From the NCBI RefSeq assembly GCF_020193575.1, contig NZ_JADYVD010000056.1:1-48090 (forward strand): DNA of 48,090 nt. The letters run 5' to 3'. Position 1 is the stretch's first letter, and the number at the start of each line of letters is the position of its first letter. This document shows, piece by piece, positions 1 through 8,612 of the stretch. The position numbers and the translations under genes were made by a program. The notes under the pieces are model-generated. The model was not told the origin of the DNA and did not search any database. It worked only from the letters and a program-made list of their open reading frames with translations. The stretch is from Ensifer sp. IC4062. Lineage in GTDB: Bacteria > Pseudomonadota > Alphaproteobacteria > Rhizobiales > Rhizobiaceae.

Positions 1-245
1 GAAAAGGAGGAACGCGAGAAGGATCGCTTTGTCTCGGAGCGCCGTTACGGCGCTTCCAGCGGGCCTTCCAGTTGCCGCCCGGCGTCGATGCCGACAAGAT
101 CGACGCCACCTTCGCGAAAGGTATCCTGACGGTGCACCTGCCGAAGACCGCTGAGGCGATGAGCAATGAGAAGAAGATCACGGTCAAGGCAGCGTACCCG
201 AGCATCCAGACAACGAACGCTATCCCGACGCAAAAGAGCAGGTAG
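1..245 (+). pseudogene. Small heat-shock protein (Hsp20/alpha-crystallin), 3' part, frameshifted
   Basis: The window opens inside a small heat-shock protein gene, a holdase chaperone of the cytoplasm. Frame 1 reads EKEERE..FVSERRYG up to about base 50. The homologous protein then continues in frame 3 with the typical alpha-crystallin C-terminal half (FQLPPGVDADKIDA, then GILTVHLPKT). This matches the family's ERRYGxFxRxFxLP junction with one base missing near 49-51. Translation ends at the TAG at 243-245 after a charged tail. The start lies outside the window. The missing base makes this a pseudogene unless it is a sequence error. The family assignment is firm; the state of the gene is less so. 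Confidence 0.85.
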
Positions 246-570
246 AAAGCCTGGAGCTGCTTCGTCATGACTCATTCCGGGCGAAGAAAATCTCAGAGAC
301 CCGCGCTTGCCGCCTTCACGGCGGAGCTGGATGACGATCGGGACTCAATCACGATATGCACTGGTTGAGGAACCCTATGCTGCTGCTGGACGCTGTGGCC
401 ATAGCGCTGAGGCAAAGGCTGCTTTACGTCTAACGCTGAGCCAATAAGTGTGAAAACCGCGAGCGGGGGCAGCACCCGGTGTCTTCGGCTCATAGGAGTG
501 GCGTCGCGTCTGCACGTTGAATCCAAGGGAATTGCCGGGCTACGGGCAGCAAGCTAGCTGGCAAGCTGCG
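246..570. other. Non-coding stretch
   Basis: About 325 bases between the Hsp20 remnant and the next gene. I find no open frame with a ribosome binding site and family-like composition, no clear terminator with a T-run, and no repeat. Confidence 0.5.
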
Positions 571-759
571 TCACTCTTCCCAAAGCATTTCCATGATCTC
601 GTCGGGTGATTCTTGCACCTGGAGCGTCATGCAGGCCCCGTTCTTCGGTGCGAGAGTGACCAGAGTGGTGCGTCGCTGCCCTTCAGTCCGCTGGAAGTGC
701 GTAACAGCGTCCATGTTGACGAAGATCGGGCCATTGTTATCGTGCAGTTTCAGCCACAT
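571..759 (-). CDS. Small FlbD-like conserved protein
   Basis: This encodes 62 residues and starts at an ATG preceded by AAGGAG at good spacing, which is strong support for a real gene. The sequence (MWLKLHDNNGPIFVNMDAV, then a threonine-rich strand TTLVTL, then LQVQESPDEIMEML) follows the pattern of the FlbD family: a short beta domain beginning with L-x-N-G-x-x-(F/V)-x-(V/N)-x-D, then a strand and a helix with ESxDEIxxxL. FlbD proteins are small accessory factors best known from flagellar clusters. No flagellar gene is near, so a flagellar role is not implied. The resemblance is read by eye; it could equally be a free-standing rhizobial small protein. Confidence 0.65.
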   Translation of the reverse strand: MWLKLHDNNGPIFVNMDAVTHFQRTEGQRRTTLVTLAPKNGACMTLQVQESPDEIMEMLWEE

Positions 760-1056
760 GGTTGTGCTCCTTCAAGGGATATCGACTACCTGAAGTACAG
801 GCCGAATGAAGCCCTAACGCGTCGAGGAATTCAATGAAGGCCTTGCCGCCGCGTTTCCTAACTCCGGCGATGGACAATCTCTGGCTGCTGTTCCGATAGC
901 GCCTTTGGCTATCTAGGACTTTAGCCCGACAAAGGAATGGGCCAATGGTCTTAGCCCAAATTGGCCTTATCCCATGAGCGCGCTTTGTAATCATTGACTG
1001 CAACCTGTGCTGTCACACCCTTAAATCTCGTGATTGTAGTGCACAGGGGGAGGACA

Positions 1057-1256
1057 ATGATCTTCGACGATGACGTTGAGTTGGCGCTCGCTCTCGCCTG
1101 TGAAGAACTCCAGATGACCCGCGACGAGAGAATCGCCTCATCTTTCGTGAGTGGCTGGAAGAGTACGGTTTTATTCCATTCCAGGAGCTGGACGAGGGAG
1201 CGAGACGGAGGGGAGTGCGTAGCGGCTGTAGGAATGGCAATGAGCGGTTTTACTGA
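1057..1256 (+). pseudogene. Small conserved rhizobial protein, frameshifted
   Basis: The ATG at 1057 follows a GGGGGAGG ribosome binding site and reads MIFDDDVELALALACEELQ up to TRDER. The continuation expected for this kind of short helical protein (R-D-E-A-x-R-x-I-x-R-E-W-L) is found in another frame from about 1128, as RLIFREWLEEYGFIPFQEL, ending at the TGA 1254-1256. One base is therefore missing or extra near 1129. The family is known to me only as a short acidic protein common in rhizobia, with no assigned function. The unshifted frame instead runs on to 1299 with low-complexity, shadow-like sequence. Confidence 0.55.
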
Positions 1257-1549
1257 CGAAGAACGAGCGGCCGGGGTGCAGCGCGCGACGATGTCATAGC
1301 TTGGCGGCGTAACGCTGAAGCAAACGACGATCGGGGTACCGGCCGCCAATGTTGCCGCTCTGGAAACGGCCAGAAATCACCGAATTTCGCTATTTGGCCC
1401 CACAATTTTTCGATAGTCTAAGCGCGCTGCCCTCGGGGCAAAATATTAACGTCGGGTAATTCTGCCCGGCACCCCAGTCGCCCGCGCTCGGTCCCCGCGA
1501 CCTGCTTTGCAGGCCGATACCTAAAAGAAGCCTCGGCGGACGAGAGGCG

Positions 1550-2227
1550 GTGGCGCTGTCCAAGCGCGTATCTCATTCCGTCACCATGGCCAACGCGCGG
1601 TCAAACCTGGCCTTTGTCCGTCTCTTGCGGCGCGAACCCGAAGCGGGTCGCGAATTGGCGCAACAGCAGCTTGGGATAGCCACAATATTCGACCTGCGGC
1701 TCATGGCGGGGATGGCGCGTTTCAACATTGGTTGGGCGCTCGCCCAGCAAGGACAATCGGAGGACGGTATACGGGAAATGCGCAATGCGCTTGAGGCCAC
1801 AGCCGCGACCGGCGCAGAAGCGGGTCTGCACTATGAACTTTGTGTCCTCGCGCTGGCTTACGGCGAGCTCGGCGAGGCACGCGAGGGATTGACCTTGCTG
1901 GAGAAGGCATTCGGCATCGCGGCCAAATCCGGCACGAAGCATCTGTTGCCTGAATTGCTGCGCACCAAGGGTGAACTGTTGTCGCGCCTGGAACCGGCTG
2001 GCGGCGCTGCTGAGAGGTGGTTTCGGACGTCGCTGAGGATGGCCTGCGCGGAGGGTGCGAAATCGACGGAGTTGAGAGCTGCGACGAGCCTTGCCCGCCT
2101 GTACCTCGACCAGGAGCGCAACGACGAGGTTCGAGACCTTCTTGGTCCCCTCTATGGTTGGTTCACCGAAGGCTTTGAGACGGGCGACCTCGTCGATGCC
2201 AAGGCACTGCTCGATTGCCTGCGTTAG
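1550..2227 (+). pseudogene. C-terminal TPR portion of a cyclase/AAA-ATPase regulator
   Basis: The open frame of 225 codons is made of helical repeats with TPR-like spacing (FNIGWALAQQGQSEDGIREM, LALAYGELGEAREGLTLLEKA, LLRTKGELL, AATSLARLYLDQERNDEVRDLL, and the ending DAKALLDCL). This is the characteristic C-terminus of large rhizobial proteins with a class III cyclase or winged-helix head, an AAA ATPase middle and a TPR-like tail, usually about 1000 residues. The head and ATPase parts are absent upstream, so I take this as a truncated remnant. The first ATG lacks a convincing ribosome binding site. It might still be expressed as a short TPR protein. Confidence 0.6.
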
Positions 2228-2485
2228 CGCAGCCGCAACATTTCGAGATCGCACCGGGCAAATCCTCGCTTCCTTTCGTTGGTCCCTTTCCTGTCCGGCG
2301 ACTATCGGCACATTGAGGAACTGAGCTCCTGAAGAGCTCGGGGAGTTGCGATAAAGTCGTTGCAGCGTAGCAAGTGTTCAGGTGCTCAATTTACTACCTC
2401 CGCAGCTTTCAAGGATAGCTTGAGCGTGCTGAAGATCGAGCGTCCCGTGGCCGTTCGAGAAACAGCCGATGAGCGGCATGAGCAG
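2228..2485. other. Non-coding gap
   Basis: About 260 bases downstream of the TPR remnant. Nothing recognisable on either strand. Confidence 0.4.
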
Positions 2486-2713
2486 TCAAGGATTAGGGGC
2501 GCGACCCGATCGGGTTACTGAAGCCCCGTGTAGCCTCTTTTCGTCGTCTATGGCTCGATCGATCGCCTCGATGCTCATCTGAAATTCAATCACGCCCTTT
2601 GCAGTTGCCACGATCTCCCCTGGCTCTTTATTGCTGGCAACATCGCGTCGACGCTCGACCAATTCCTGACGGAGTCTCAATAGGTTATCGATGTGTTCCT
2701 TGCTTCTCGCCAC
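2486..2713 (-). CDS. Short helical hypothetical protein
   Basis: 75 residues from a GTG start at 2713-2711, preceded by GGGAGAGA. The product is VARSKEHIDNLLRLRQELVE, then a charged stretch, then an amphipathic helix with IEFQMSIEAIDRAIDDE. Composition and the ribosome binding site make it credible. The predicted structure is a helix-turn-helix-like hairpin of two long charged helices, without signal peptide or membrane segment. An in-frame ATG lies further upstream (2776) but has a shadow-like N-terminus. I do not recognise a named family. Similar short proteins are scattered through rhizobial plasmids. Confidence 0.5.
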   Translation of the reverse strand: MARSKEHIDNLLRLRQELVERRRDVASNKEPGEIVATAKGVIEFQMSIEAIDRAIDDEKRLHGASVTRSGRAPNP

Positions 2714-3043
2714 GTCATCTCTCCCACCACACCTTATAACCGAATAGATTGGCACCTCGCGAGCAGTAGGCAACAAAGAAGACCGGGCGAAACCCGACCT
2801 TCTGCCGTCGCCCTCATGCCGCTACCGGTGCATCCGCGGTCAACGATACAAGGAGGACTTATTCCTCCAATGTGGGCGCTGATTGAATTGGAAATCAAAG
2901 GGGTGCCTGCTTGGCGTCTCGCCACAGTCGGAAATGCGCGGGCAAGGCCTTTACGGTGTCTTTATGGCAGTGCGATGCTGGACGGCGGAAATCTGCCTTC
3001 CTACGCGGGTTTTATTGATTGCGTCTGGCCTGCGCCGACCTCG
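2714..3043. other. Gap without a supported gene
   Basis: About 330 bases. A long plus-strand open frame crosses this stretch but runs antisense through the HEPN gene and has no family-like sequence, so I do not call it. No promoter or terminator stands out. Confidence 0.4.
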
Positions 3044-3502
3044 TCAGGCTTTAGCGCTGGGTGGCGCAGCGCCCCTGACGCCTTTCGGCACCTTCTGCGA
3101 CAACTCGTCGAGCGTTGCCATAACTCGGTTTACCTGCGACAGGGTAGCGGTCATTTCAGGACCGTATCTTGTGACGAGATATTCCCTGTTCGAGGTCAGG
3201 GTCTCCAGGTGTTCGGTCGTGCGCTTGCGCAGGATCAAGCTGGCATCAATCGCCCTTCGAGCGCGCTCGTCAATCTTGTGCTGAAGGCCACGGATGGCCT
3301 TGGGGTCATGCCCTTTGGCGAGTAGAAATGCATTCAGGTAGAGCTCAATCGAGTGCAGGGCCAGAAGTCGGCGCGGAGTGTGCGATAGCGGTTTACCCCG
3401 AGGGGAGCGTTCCCCAAGCAAAATCGCGGCTGCTCGGTAATGCGATGCCAGATCGAGAATATCGTGAACGCTAGCTGTATCCCCAGGGTACACTGCATCC
3501 AA
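3044..3502 (-). CDS. HEPN-like domain protein
   Basis: 152 residues, all alpha in appearance. The segment LLALHSIELYLNAFLLAKGH (about 46-65) followed by GLQHKI is the typical second and third helix of HEPN proteins (S-x-E-L-x-L-K-A-x-L, then H-D/K-L). Near residues 92-98 is RKRTTEH, which fits the R-x4-6-H motif that marks nuclease-active HEPN domains, although the conserved polar residue after R is not standard. The C-terminal half keeps a conserved TSNREYLVTRYGPE segment. Many HEPN proteins are toxin or defence RNases paired with a nucleotidyltransferase (MNT). No MNT gene is adjacent, so a solo role is likely. GGGAGG lies 12 bases before the ATG. Confidence 0.6.
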   Translation of the reverse strand: MDAVYPGDTASVHDILDLASHYRAAAILLGERSPRGKPLSHTPRRLLALHSIELYLNAFLLAKGHDPKAIRGLQHKIDERARRAIDASLILRKRTTEHLETLTSNREYLVTRYGPEMTATLSQVNRVMATLDELSQKVPKGVRGAAPPSAKA

Positions 3503-3843
3503 GACAAGAACCTCCCATTGGTTCCAACGTATTGGTGCAGGATGGCAGGATGCTTGCGGGAGTCAACATCGCCCAAAGGGACGAACTAAAGCGGGAGGCC
3601 GCCGCCATCGGAGCGATTATCGCGGTCCGCCTTAACTACAGTATCTGCAGACGGATCTGGAGGCGGATGCTGTTCGTTGCTGCAAGCGGACCTGCCGTCA
3701 AACTAACGGGGTTATCCTAGCCATGTCGTGTGGAGTCGCGGTTCTTGCGGCCGGCATGAGCAATCTGTTCAATCTTTGTGAAGGACTGGCGGCGATTGTG
3801 GCCCCATCCTCAGGCGATTCGCCTGGGCAACAATGGAGACAGC
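3503..3843. other. Gap without a supported gene
   Basis: About 340 bases between the HEPN-like gene and the DUF6074-type gene. Short open frames on the plus strand lack ribosome binding sites and show no family-like sequence. Confidence 0.4.
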
Positions 3844-4095
3844 ATGACTGTTCTGCAGTTCCCGTCCGATCGGCGCACAGGTGATGTCAAACGATGCGCA
3901 GAAGCCCTTCAGCGGCTCCATGGAGAGGCGGCAAATCATTTCTGGCGGTCGGAGATGGTTAGTTTCGCCGCTGCGCTCAGAAGGCTGGGCGTTGTCGAGG
4001 AAGAGATATCCCGCCAAGCCGATCTATTCATGCACGCGGTCCAAATGGATCTGCAGGTGGCGTTCGCCAACGAAGAGAACAACGCATCCGCTTAA
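3844..4095 (+). CDS. DUF6074-family small protein
   Basis: 83 residues from the ATG at 3844, with GGAGA just upstream; the longer upstream frame is not needed. The N-terminus MTVLQFPSDRRTGDVKRCA and the following L-H-G-E-x-A-x-x-F-W-R pattern are typical of the small rhizobial family annotated as DUF6074 (N-x-L-x-F-P-x-x-R-R-x-x-x-V-R-R-C-A). The rest is helical and ends NEENNASA. The function of the family is unknown; members are common on symbiosis and accessory plasmids. It stands alone, with decayed genes on both sides. Confidence 0.8.
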   Translation: MTVLQFPSDRRTGDVKRCAEALQRLHGEAANHFWRSEMVSFAAALRRLGVVEEEISRQADLFMHAVQMDLQVAFANEENNASA

Positions 4096-4339
4096 GTCGA
4101 TCCGGGCGCGATTAGAAATCATTCCCGATGGTCATCTCCTAAACATGTTGCACTCCATAGCGCGTGGAGCCGCCGTGTCTTCACGGCAGTCGTTGAAACG
4201 GAATTCATTTGCAACATGGCGCGAAGCGGCAATAATTTCCGCTTCTGGGTCCTAAGCGCAACTTCGCTGCCGGGTCAGCACCAGCAGTAATGGGCGGTTT
4301 TGCGCCGTAGCGAAGCGGTTCGGATGGGCTGCAGTTGGT

Positions 4340-4623
4340 GGTGAAAACTGACCTAGCCCCATGCCCCGAGAATGCAATCAGGTTGCCATCCGGGTCCTGG
4401 ACAATGAAGGTGCGCGCACCCCAAGGCTCGGTCCTGAGAGCTGATGGAAAGTGACGCCGGCTTTGTACGACGGCGGCTTTCGGGCCAGGGAGCGGGATGC
4501 TCTTTCAGCAACGCCTACGCTTGACGATGCCAAACCGCTGTTTTGGAGTTCGCGGATAGTTGGCTGACTGCCACTGGGATTCTGAGGCCAAGTCAAGAAG
4601 CTGGAGAACGCACAAAGCTTCAT
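4340..4623 (-). pseudogene. Glyoxalase/bleomycin-resistance (VOC) family remnant
   Basis: The clearest part, at about 4350-4440 on the minus strand, reads EPWGARTFIVQDPDGNLIAF. This is the conserved C-terminal beta strand of a VOC metalloenzyme, including the final Glu/Asp region. The preceding part (GVTFHQ) is in another frame, so a frameshift lies near 4440. Further upstream (from MKLCAFSSFL at 4623) similarity to the first VOC half is poor. After the conserved block the frame runs on through noise, so the natural stop is also lost. It is a broken gene; the original substrate cannot be told. Confidence 0.6.
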
Positions 4624-4624
4624 C

Positions 4625-4789
4625 TCATGGCAGATTGGCCGGCGCGATGAACTGGTAATACGCCCACACCAGGACCAGCCCCGCTATCACTGCGAACCAG
4701 GTGAGCGCCTTCCTCCGAGTTGGGCCGATTGTCCTCGGTCCCTGCTTTGGCTTCCGTCTCGCAAACTTGATGATCTTGTCGTCGCTCAT
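4625..4789 (-). CDS. Small single-pass membrane protein (54 aa)
   Basis: This reads MSDDKIIKFARRKPKQGPRT, then IGPTRRKALT, then one hydrophobic helix WFAVIAGLVLVWAYYQF (about residues 31-47), and a short tail ending APANLP. The very basic N-terminus before the helix predicts N-in topology. Codon usage is like the real genes here. There is no strong ribosome binding site. It is too short for most gene callers. Comparable short proteins with a basic head and one TM helix are common and mostly unnamed in Rhizobiales. The function is unknown. Confidence 0.6.
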   Translation of the reverse strand: MSDDKIIKFARRKPKQGPRTIGPTRRKALTWFAVIAGLVLVWAYYQFIAPANLP

Positions 4790-5119
4790 GGGGCACCGTT
4801 CGATCAGCGGATGACTTCATAGCATATGAGAATCTCTGCGGTGAACGTATGAGACGCATATTTGTCACCCAGCAGCGGTTGCCCGCACGCATCTTCTATG
4901 CGCCACCGCGTGAAGTTAGTCTATGGCTCTACGAACGACGTACGCTTTTTGAAGGCTCGGTCAAGGCCTTGTCGCAAACGTATCTCTGTCGACGAAAACG
5001 ACGCTGTTATGCGGTGTCCAGCCCAGCTGATCTAGTCTCCAAGAACGGGTGAGCTCAACGACATCGCAGAAATTGCGAAGTTGCGGTATCGTCTGATCGT
5101 TTAGCGGAGGGCAGCGGGG
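4790..5119. other. Gap without a supported gene
   Basis: About 330 bases between the membrane protein and the short exported peptide. No family-like sequence or repeat was seen on either strand. Confidence 0.4.
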
Positions 5120-5236
5120 ATGAGAATTCGAGTGCTGTTGCTGGGAGCGTTATTAACAGCGTCCAACTCGGCGCTTGCGGCGCAATTGACTAGCCAAGCG
5201 TTGCGGGTTTCCTATCTCGTCAAAATGCTGTCGTAG
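5120..5236 (+). CDS. Short exported peptide or truncated secreted protein
   Basis: 38 codons from an ATG with GGAGGG upstream. The start MRIRVLLLGALLTASNSALA followed by AQLTSQ is a textbook Sec signal peptide with an A-L-A/A cleavage site near residue 20. Only about 18 residues would remain after cleavage (ending YLVKMLS), which is short for a mature protein. In this degraded neighbourhood it is more likely the 5' end of a secreted protein whose body has been lost. A true small secreted peptide is possible. Confidence 0.45.
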   Translation: MRIRVLLLGALLTASNSALAAQLTSQALRVSYLVKMLS

Positions 5237-5264
5237 AAAATGGCCAGGAAGGTCCCGCTTAATT

Positions 5265-5950
5265 GTGAGCCGAAAAAGCACATCGGCGGGAGAGAATCGA
5301 ATCTCGCAGGAGCATTGCCCTGGACAAGCTAGCCGCAAAGATCGCGGCCCTCGGATCAACAAGGCCCATTCGAACAGCAATTGACGGCCGAACGGCTTCG
5401 GGCAAGACGACGTTGGCGGATGAATTGGCGGAACGGATCCGACAGAGAGGTAGAGAAGTCATCAGAACATCGATCGATGGGGTTCACCGACCAAAGGCAG
5501 AGCGCTATGCGCGTGGTAGGCACTCCGCTGAAGGCTATTATTACGACGCACGCGACCTTGCCGCCATCGTGGACCTTCTACTTTCTTCGCTCGGACCGGG
5601 GGTAACCGCATCTTTCGTACGGAATCGTTCGACTTGGAGAAGGATCGCCCCATCGAACAAGCACCTCGGTCGGCAGGACCTGATGCCGTGCTGAGCGTCG
5701 ACGGAACATTTCTCCAGCGTCCTGAACTGCGTGAGCGCAGAGGCGTGAGCCGGGACGCAAGTCGGTTGGGTGGAGAGAACGCCGCACGTCAACTCTACCT
5801 GACCGATATAGGCCCGCTTTTGATCTCTATGACCGCATGTGCACACCACTCGCGATTGCCGATGTCGTGTTGAACAACGATGATTTCGATAATCCGCTTT
5901 TGCGCATCCGTCACGACGGCAGACTGGACGCAAAGGCGGAGCATTTGTGA
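5265..5950 (+). pseudogene. Uridine-kinase-like P-loop kinase, multiply broken
   Basis: Pieces in order are: LDKLAAKIAAL, the P-loop DGRTASGKTTLADELAERI, then SIDGVHRPKAERY (the kinase lid and substrate region), EGYYYDARDLAAIVDLLL. After a frameshift near 5600 come NRIFRTESFDLEKDRP and VDGTFLQRPELRE. A deletion then joins to RRGVSRDASRLGGENA, and a further frameshift near 5805 leads to RYRPAFDLYDRM and DVVLNNDDFDNP, ending with TGA 5948-5950. No good start codon precedes the first piece in frame; a GTG at 5265 in another frame may be the old start. The P-loop is intact, but at least three lesions make it a pseudogene. Confidence 0.75.
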
Positions 5951-6321
5951 GCAAGCGGCTTAGGCAACCGTCTGTCGCGGCACGCGGCATTATGCAGACG
6001 AGCGGCATCGATATCTGGGTTCGACAAGACCTGGGGCCTGGCGCGTTATGAATGTTCATTCGCCCGGGAGCGCCGACTTCGACCATATGGGGGTCAGCTA
6101 CCGGCGGCGTGCAGGGAGAGGGCCCAGGCCTGATTTAAGGACGGCGGATCCTGCCCCGAGTTCAGGATCAACACAAGCGGTAGCAGAATTCGGTTGCCAT
6201 CGAGAGACCGCCTCGATGTGCTGTTGCGGGAATTGATTTGCCGGGCAGCCCTTCCGAGCAGATATTTCTCGCGGCAATCTTGGGAGAGATTTGCCTGGTA
6301 TCAGAATGCGAGGAGGCTTCA
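5951..6321. other. Gap upstream of the TPR gene
   Basis: About 370 bases. No supported gene. The frame of the downstream TPR gene stays open from 6238, but the good ribosome binding site is at 6310-6316, so this stretch probably holds the promoter and leader. Confidence 0.4.
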
Positions 6322-8070
6322 ATGAAGATTCATGATCTCCTGCAATCTGCAGGGCTGCCTGCGCTTGTCTTCGTTGGCCTGGGTGCTGGTGCCGCGGCGG
6401 GCGCTCTCGGGGTGAGGGAAACCGACACTCCCGCGGAAATTTCGGCAGCCCCGCATTGTCTCGTCGCCGCAATTCCTACCCACGTCCAAGAGGCGATCAA
6501 GGCATACGAGGACGCAGACCCACCTCTCTGGACCGATCTCGGCTCGCTGACCTCTCGGGTCACCACCACAAGCAAGGATGCGCAGAGCTACTTCGACCAG
6601 GGTCTCAGGATGGCCGTCAATTTCAACCATGCGGAAGCGAGGCGCGCCTTCCGCATGGCGCAACGCCTTGATCCGAATTGCGCCATGTGCTTCCTCGGCG
6701 AGGCGCTAGTGCTCGGACCGAACATCAACGTGCCCATGGACCCGACGGCAAACGCGCCGGCTATCGCTGCCCTCAAGAGGGCGCAGAGCCTCGCCTCCGG
6801 AGCGAGCGAGAAGGAAAGGGATTTGATCGAGGCGGTGGCCATCCGCTACTCCGACGATCCAGCGGCGGAACGGACCGAGCTCGACGCTGCCTTCGCGGAC
6901 GCAATGGCTGCCATGTCGGACAAGTATCCGGACGATCTCGAACTGGCGGCGTTGGCCGCCGAAGCGGGAATGGACACCCAGCCTTGGGATTATTGGGAGC
7001 CGGGCGGCAAGGAGCCGAAAGGAAGGACGGCCGATGTCCAGAAGCGCCTGGAAGGTGTCTTGGCCAAGGCTCCCGACCACCCTTGGGCGATCCACCTCTA
7101 CATCCATCTCGTGGAGGCATCGGACCGGCCGGAGCGCGCCGAGCCCTATGCCGATCGGCTCGCCGCACTGATGCCGGGAGCCGGACACATCGTCCACATG
7201 CCCAGCCACATCTACCATCGGCTCGGCCGCTACGTCGATTCTTTCGACGGCAACAAAACAGCTTCCAAGATCGACGAGGCCTATATCTCGCAGACGGGCG
7301 CGATGGGCGTGTATCCGATCGGCTACTACGCCCATAATGTGCACTTCGTGCTGGTGTCGGCGCAGTTGATCGGCGACAGGCAAGCCGTGCTCACCGAGGC
7401 CGACAAGCTCGACAAATTGCTTAGTAACGAGATCGCTGCAGAGATACCGCTGGTGCAGCCTGTCAAGGCGGCCCCGTACTTCGCCTGGGCGCAGTATGCC
7501 GATGCGGAGAAGATTCTGGCCTTGCCCGAGCCCGCTGGCGCGCCGCCCTACGTAAAGGCCATATGGCACTACGCGAGGGGGGTCGCCTTGGCCGGGAAGG
7601 ACACCGCTGGCGCTCGCAAGGAGGCCGACGCCATTCAGCGCATCGCACAGGAGACCGACTGGTCGAACCTGGACGCCTGGAGCGTTCCCGTCCGGCCAGT
7701 TCTCCAGGTGGCCCAAGGCGTCGTTCTGGCGCGCGTCGCGCAGGCCGAGGGCGACAACACCGCCGCCATAGACCTTTGGCGCAAGGCGGCTGAGGCCGAA
7801 GACACCATCCCCTACATGGAACCGCCTTTCTGGTACTACCCGGTTAGGCAGTCGCTCGGCGCGGCCCTCTTGAAAGACGGAAAACCGGAAGAAGCCGAGA
7901 GGGAGTTCAATGCCGCACTTGGCCGCGCCCGGGGCAGCGCCTGGGCGCTCTACGGCCTCGAGCAGGCGGCCAAGGCCAGAGGCGATGCGCCTGCCCAAAG
8001 CAAGGCTGCGGCAGAACGCGCGAAGGCTTGGCGCGGCAATCCCGAGCTGTTGAACCTGGAGCGGCTGTAG
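6322..8070 (+). CDS. Exported/membrane-anchored TPR-repeat protein
   Basis: 582 residues from the ATG at 6322, chosen because GAGGAGG sits six bases upstream. The N-terminus MKIHDLLQSAGLPALVFVGL continues into a Gly/Ala-rich hydrophobic stretch, so it is probably exported or anchored. Repeated helical pairs follow: YFDQGLRMAVNFNHAEARRA (about 95), RLDPNCAMCFLGEALVLGPN, HPWAIHLYIHLVEAS (about 255), then the conserved block HMPSHIYHRLGRYVDSFDGN (about 290), and classic TPRs near the C-terminus (LGAALLKDGKPEEAEREFNAAL). The CAMC and HMPSHIYxR blocks recur in a widespread bacterial TPR family often described only as hypothetical. The gene is intact, unlike its neighbours. Confidence 0.8.
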   Translation: MKIHDLLQSAGLPALVFVGLGAGAAAGALGVRETDTPAEISAAPHCLVAAIPTHVQEAIKAYEDADPPLWTDLGSLTSRVTTTSKDAQSYFDQGLRMAVNFNHAEARRAFRMAQRLDPNCAMCFLGEALVLGPNINVPMDPTANAPAIAALKRAQSLASGASEKERDLIEAVAIRYSDDPAAERTELDAAFADAMAAMSDKYPDDLELAALAAEAGMDTQPWDYWEPGGKEPKGRTADVQKRLEGVLAKAPDHPWAIHLYIHLVEASDRPERAEPYADRLAALMPGAGHIVHMPSHIYHRLGRYVDSFDGNKTASKIDEAYISQTGAMGVYPIGYYAHNVHFVLVSAQLIGDRQAVLTEADKLDKLLSNEIAAEIPLVQPVKAAPYFAWAQYADAEKILALPEPAGAPPYVKAIWHYARGVALAGKDTAGARKEADAIQRIAQETDWSNLDAWSVPVRPVLQVAQGVVLARVAQAEGDNTAAIDLWRKAAEAEDTIPYMEPPFWYYPVRQSLGAALLKDGKPEEAEREFNAALGRARGSAWALYGLEQAAKARGDAPAQSKAAAERAKAWRGNPELLNLERL

Positions 8071-8079
8071 GCGTTTTGT

Positions 8080-8104
8080 CGCCGCTGTCGCATCGAAAGC
8101 GGCG
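8080..8104 (+). terminator. Weak hairpin after the TPR gene
   Basis: CGCCGCT and AGCGGCG form a 7-bp stem with an 11-base loop starting about 10 bases after the stop codon. There is no T-run, so terminator function is uncertain. Confidence 0.3.
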
Positions 8105-8158
8105 GTGGGTACGGACAACCGACCTATTGATGGCCAGGCCCAAGGATTGAACGGGTTT

Positions 8159-8612
8159 GGGCAGGTCGCCGCATCCATGGCCGATCGGATCATCGTCATG
8201 AATGGCGGAAAGGTCGTGGAATCCGGTCTCGCCCAAGAAGTGTTCAGCAACCCTCAACATTCGTACACGCGACGCCTCATCGCCGCACTACGCACGGCGA
8301 GGCGGCGGAAACGTCGCACAGACTGTCGACGGAAGTTGCAGGCGCGACGCTTCTCAAGGTGGAGCACCTTACAAAGGATATGTGCTTGCATCCGGCGTCT
8401 TCGCCAGCAAGCGGATCCTGGTGATGAAACAGGGCAACATCATCGAGGAGGGTCCGACCTCGCCATTGTTCAGCGCGCCGCAACACGAATACACGCAGAG
8501 CCTGCTCAAGGCGGTACCGAAGCCGAAATGGCTCATGTCGCCCGAAGCGCCGTCGGCAATCCCGGGCGCGCCTCGACCTGAGCGGACAAGAAACGGGAGC
8601 ATGGCAGGATGA
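8159..8612 (+). pseudogene. Oligopeptide ABC transporter ATPase(s), gutted
   Basis: Two C-terminal ends of Dpp/Opp-type ATPases are visible. The first reads MADRIIVMNGGKVVESGLAQ and then NPQHSYTRRLIAAL. After a frameshift near 8290, AGATLLKVEHLTKD looks like the beginning of a second ATPase. The sequence then jumps directly to KRILVMKQGNIIEEGPTSPL and APQHEYTQSLLKAVP, the end of that second ATPase. The Walker A, signature and Walker B parts of domain two are gone. This is the arrangement of a fused or tandem peptide-importer ATPase with an internal deletion. It ends with a TGA overlapping the next start. It is not functional. Confidence 0.75.

Noticed and set aside
2693..3325. Plus-strand open frame of 210 codons over the HEPN-like gene
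   Set aside because: No family-like sequence or ribosome binding site, and it overlaps a better supported gene on the other strand.
5951..6236. Possible fragment of a PIN-type or other protein (FDKTWGLA...) before the TPR gene
   Set aside because: The match is only a few residues long and the frame soon becomes noise.
6706..8250. Minus-strand open frame of 514 codons opposite the TPR gene
   Set aside because: Antisense shadow of the TPR repeats with no recognisable domain.
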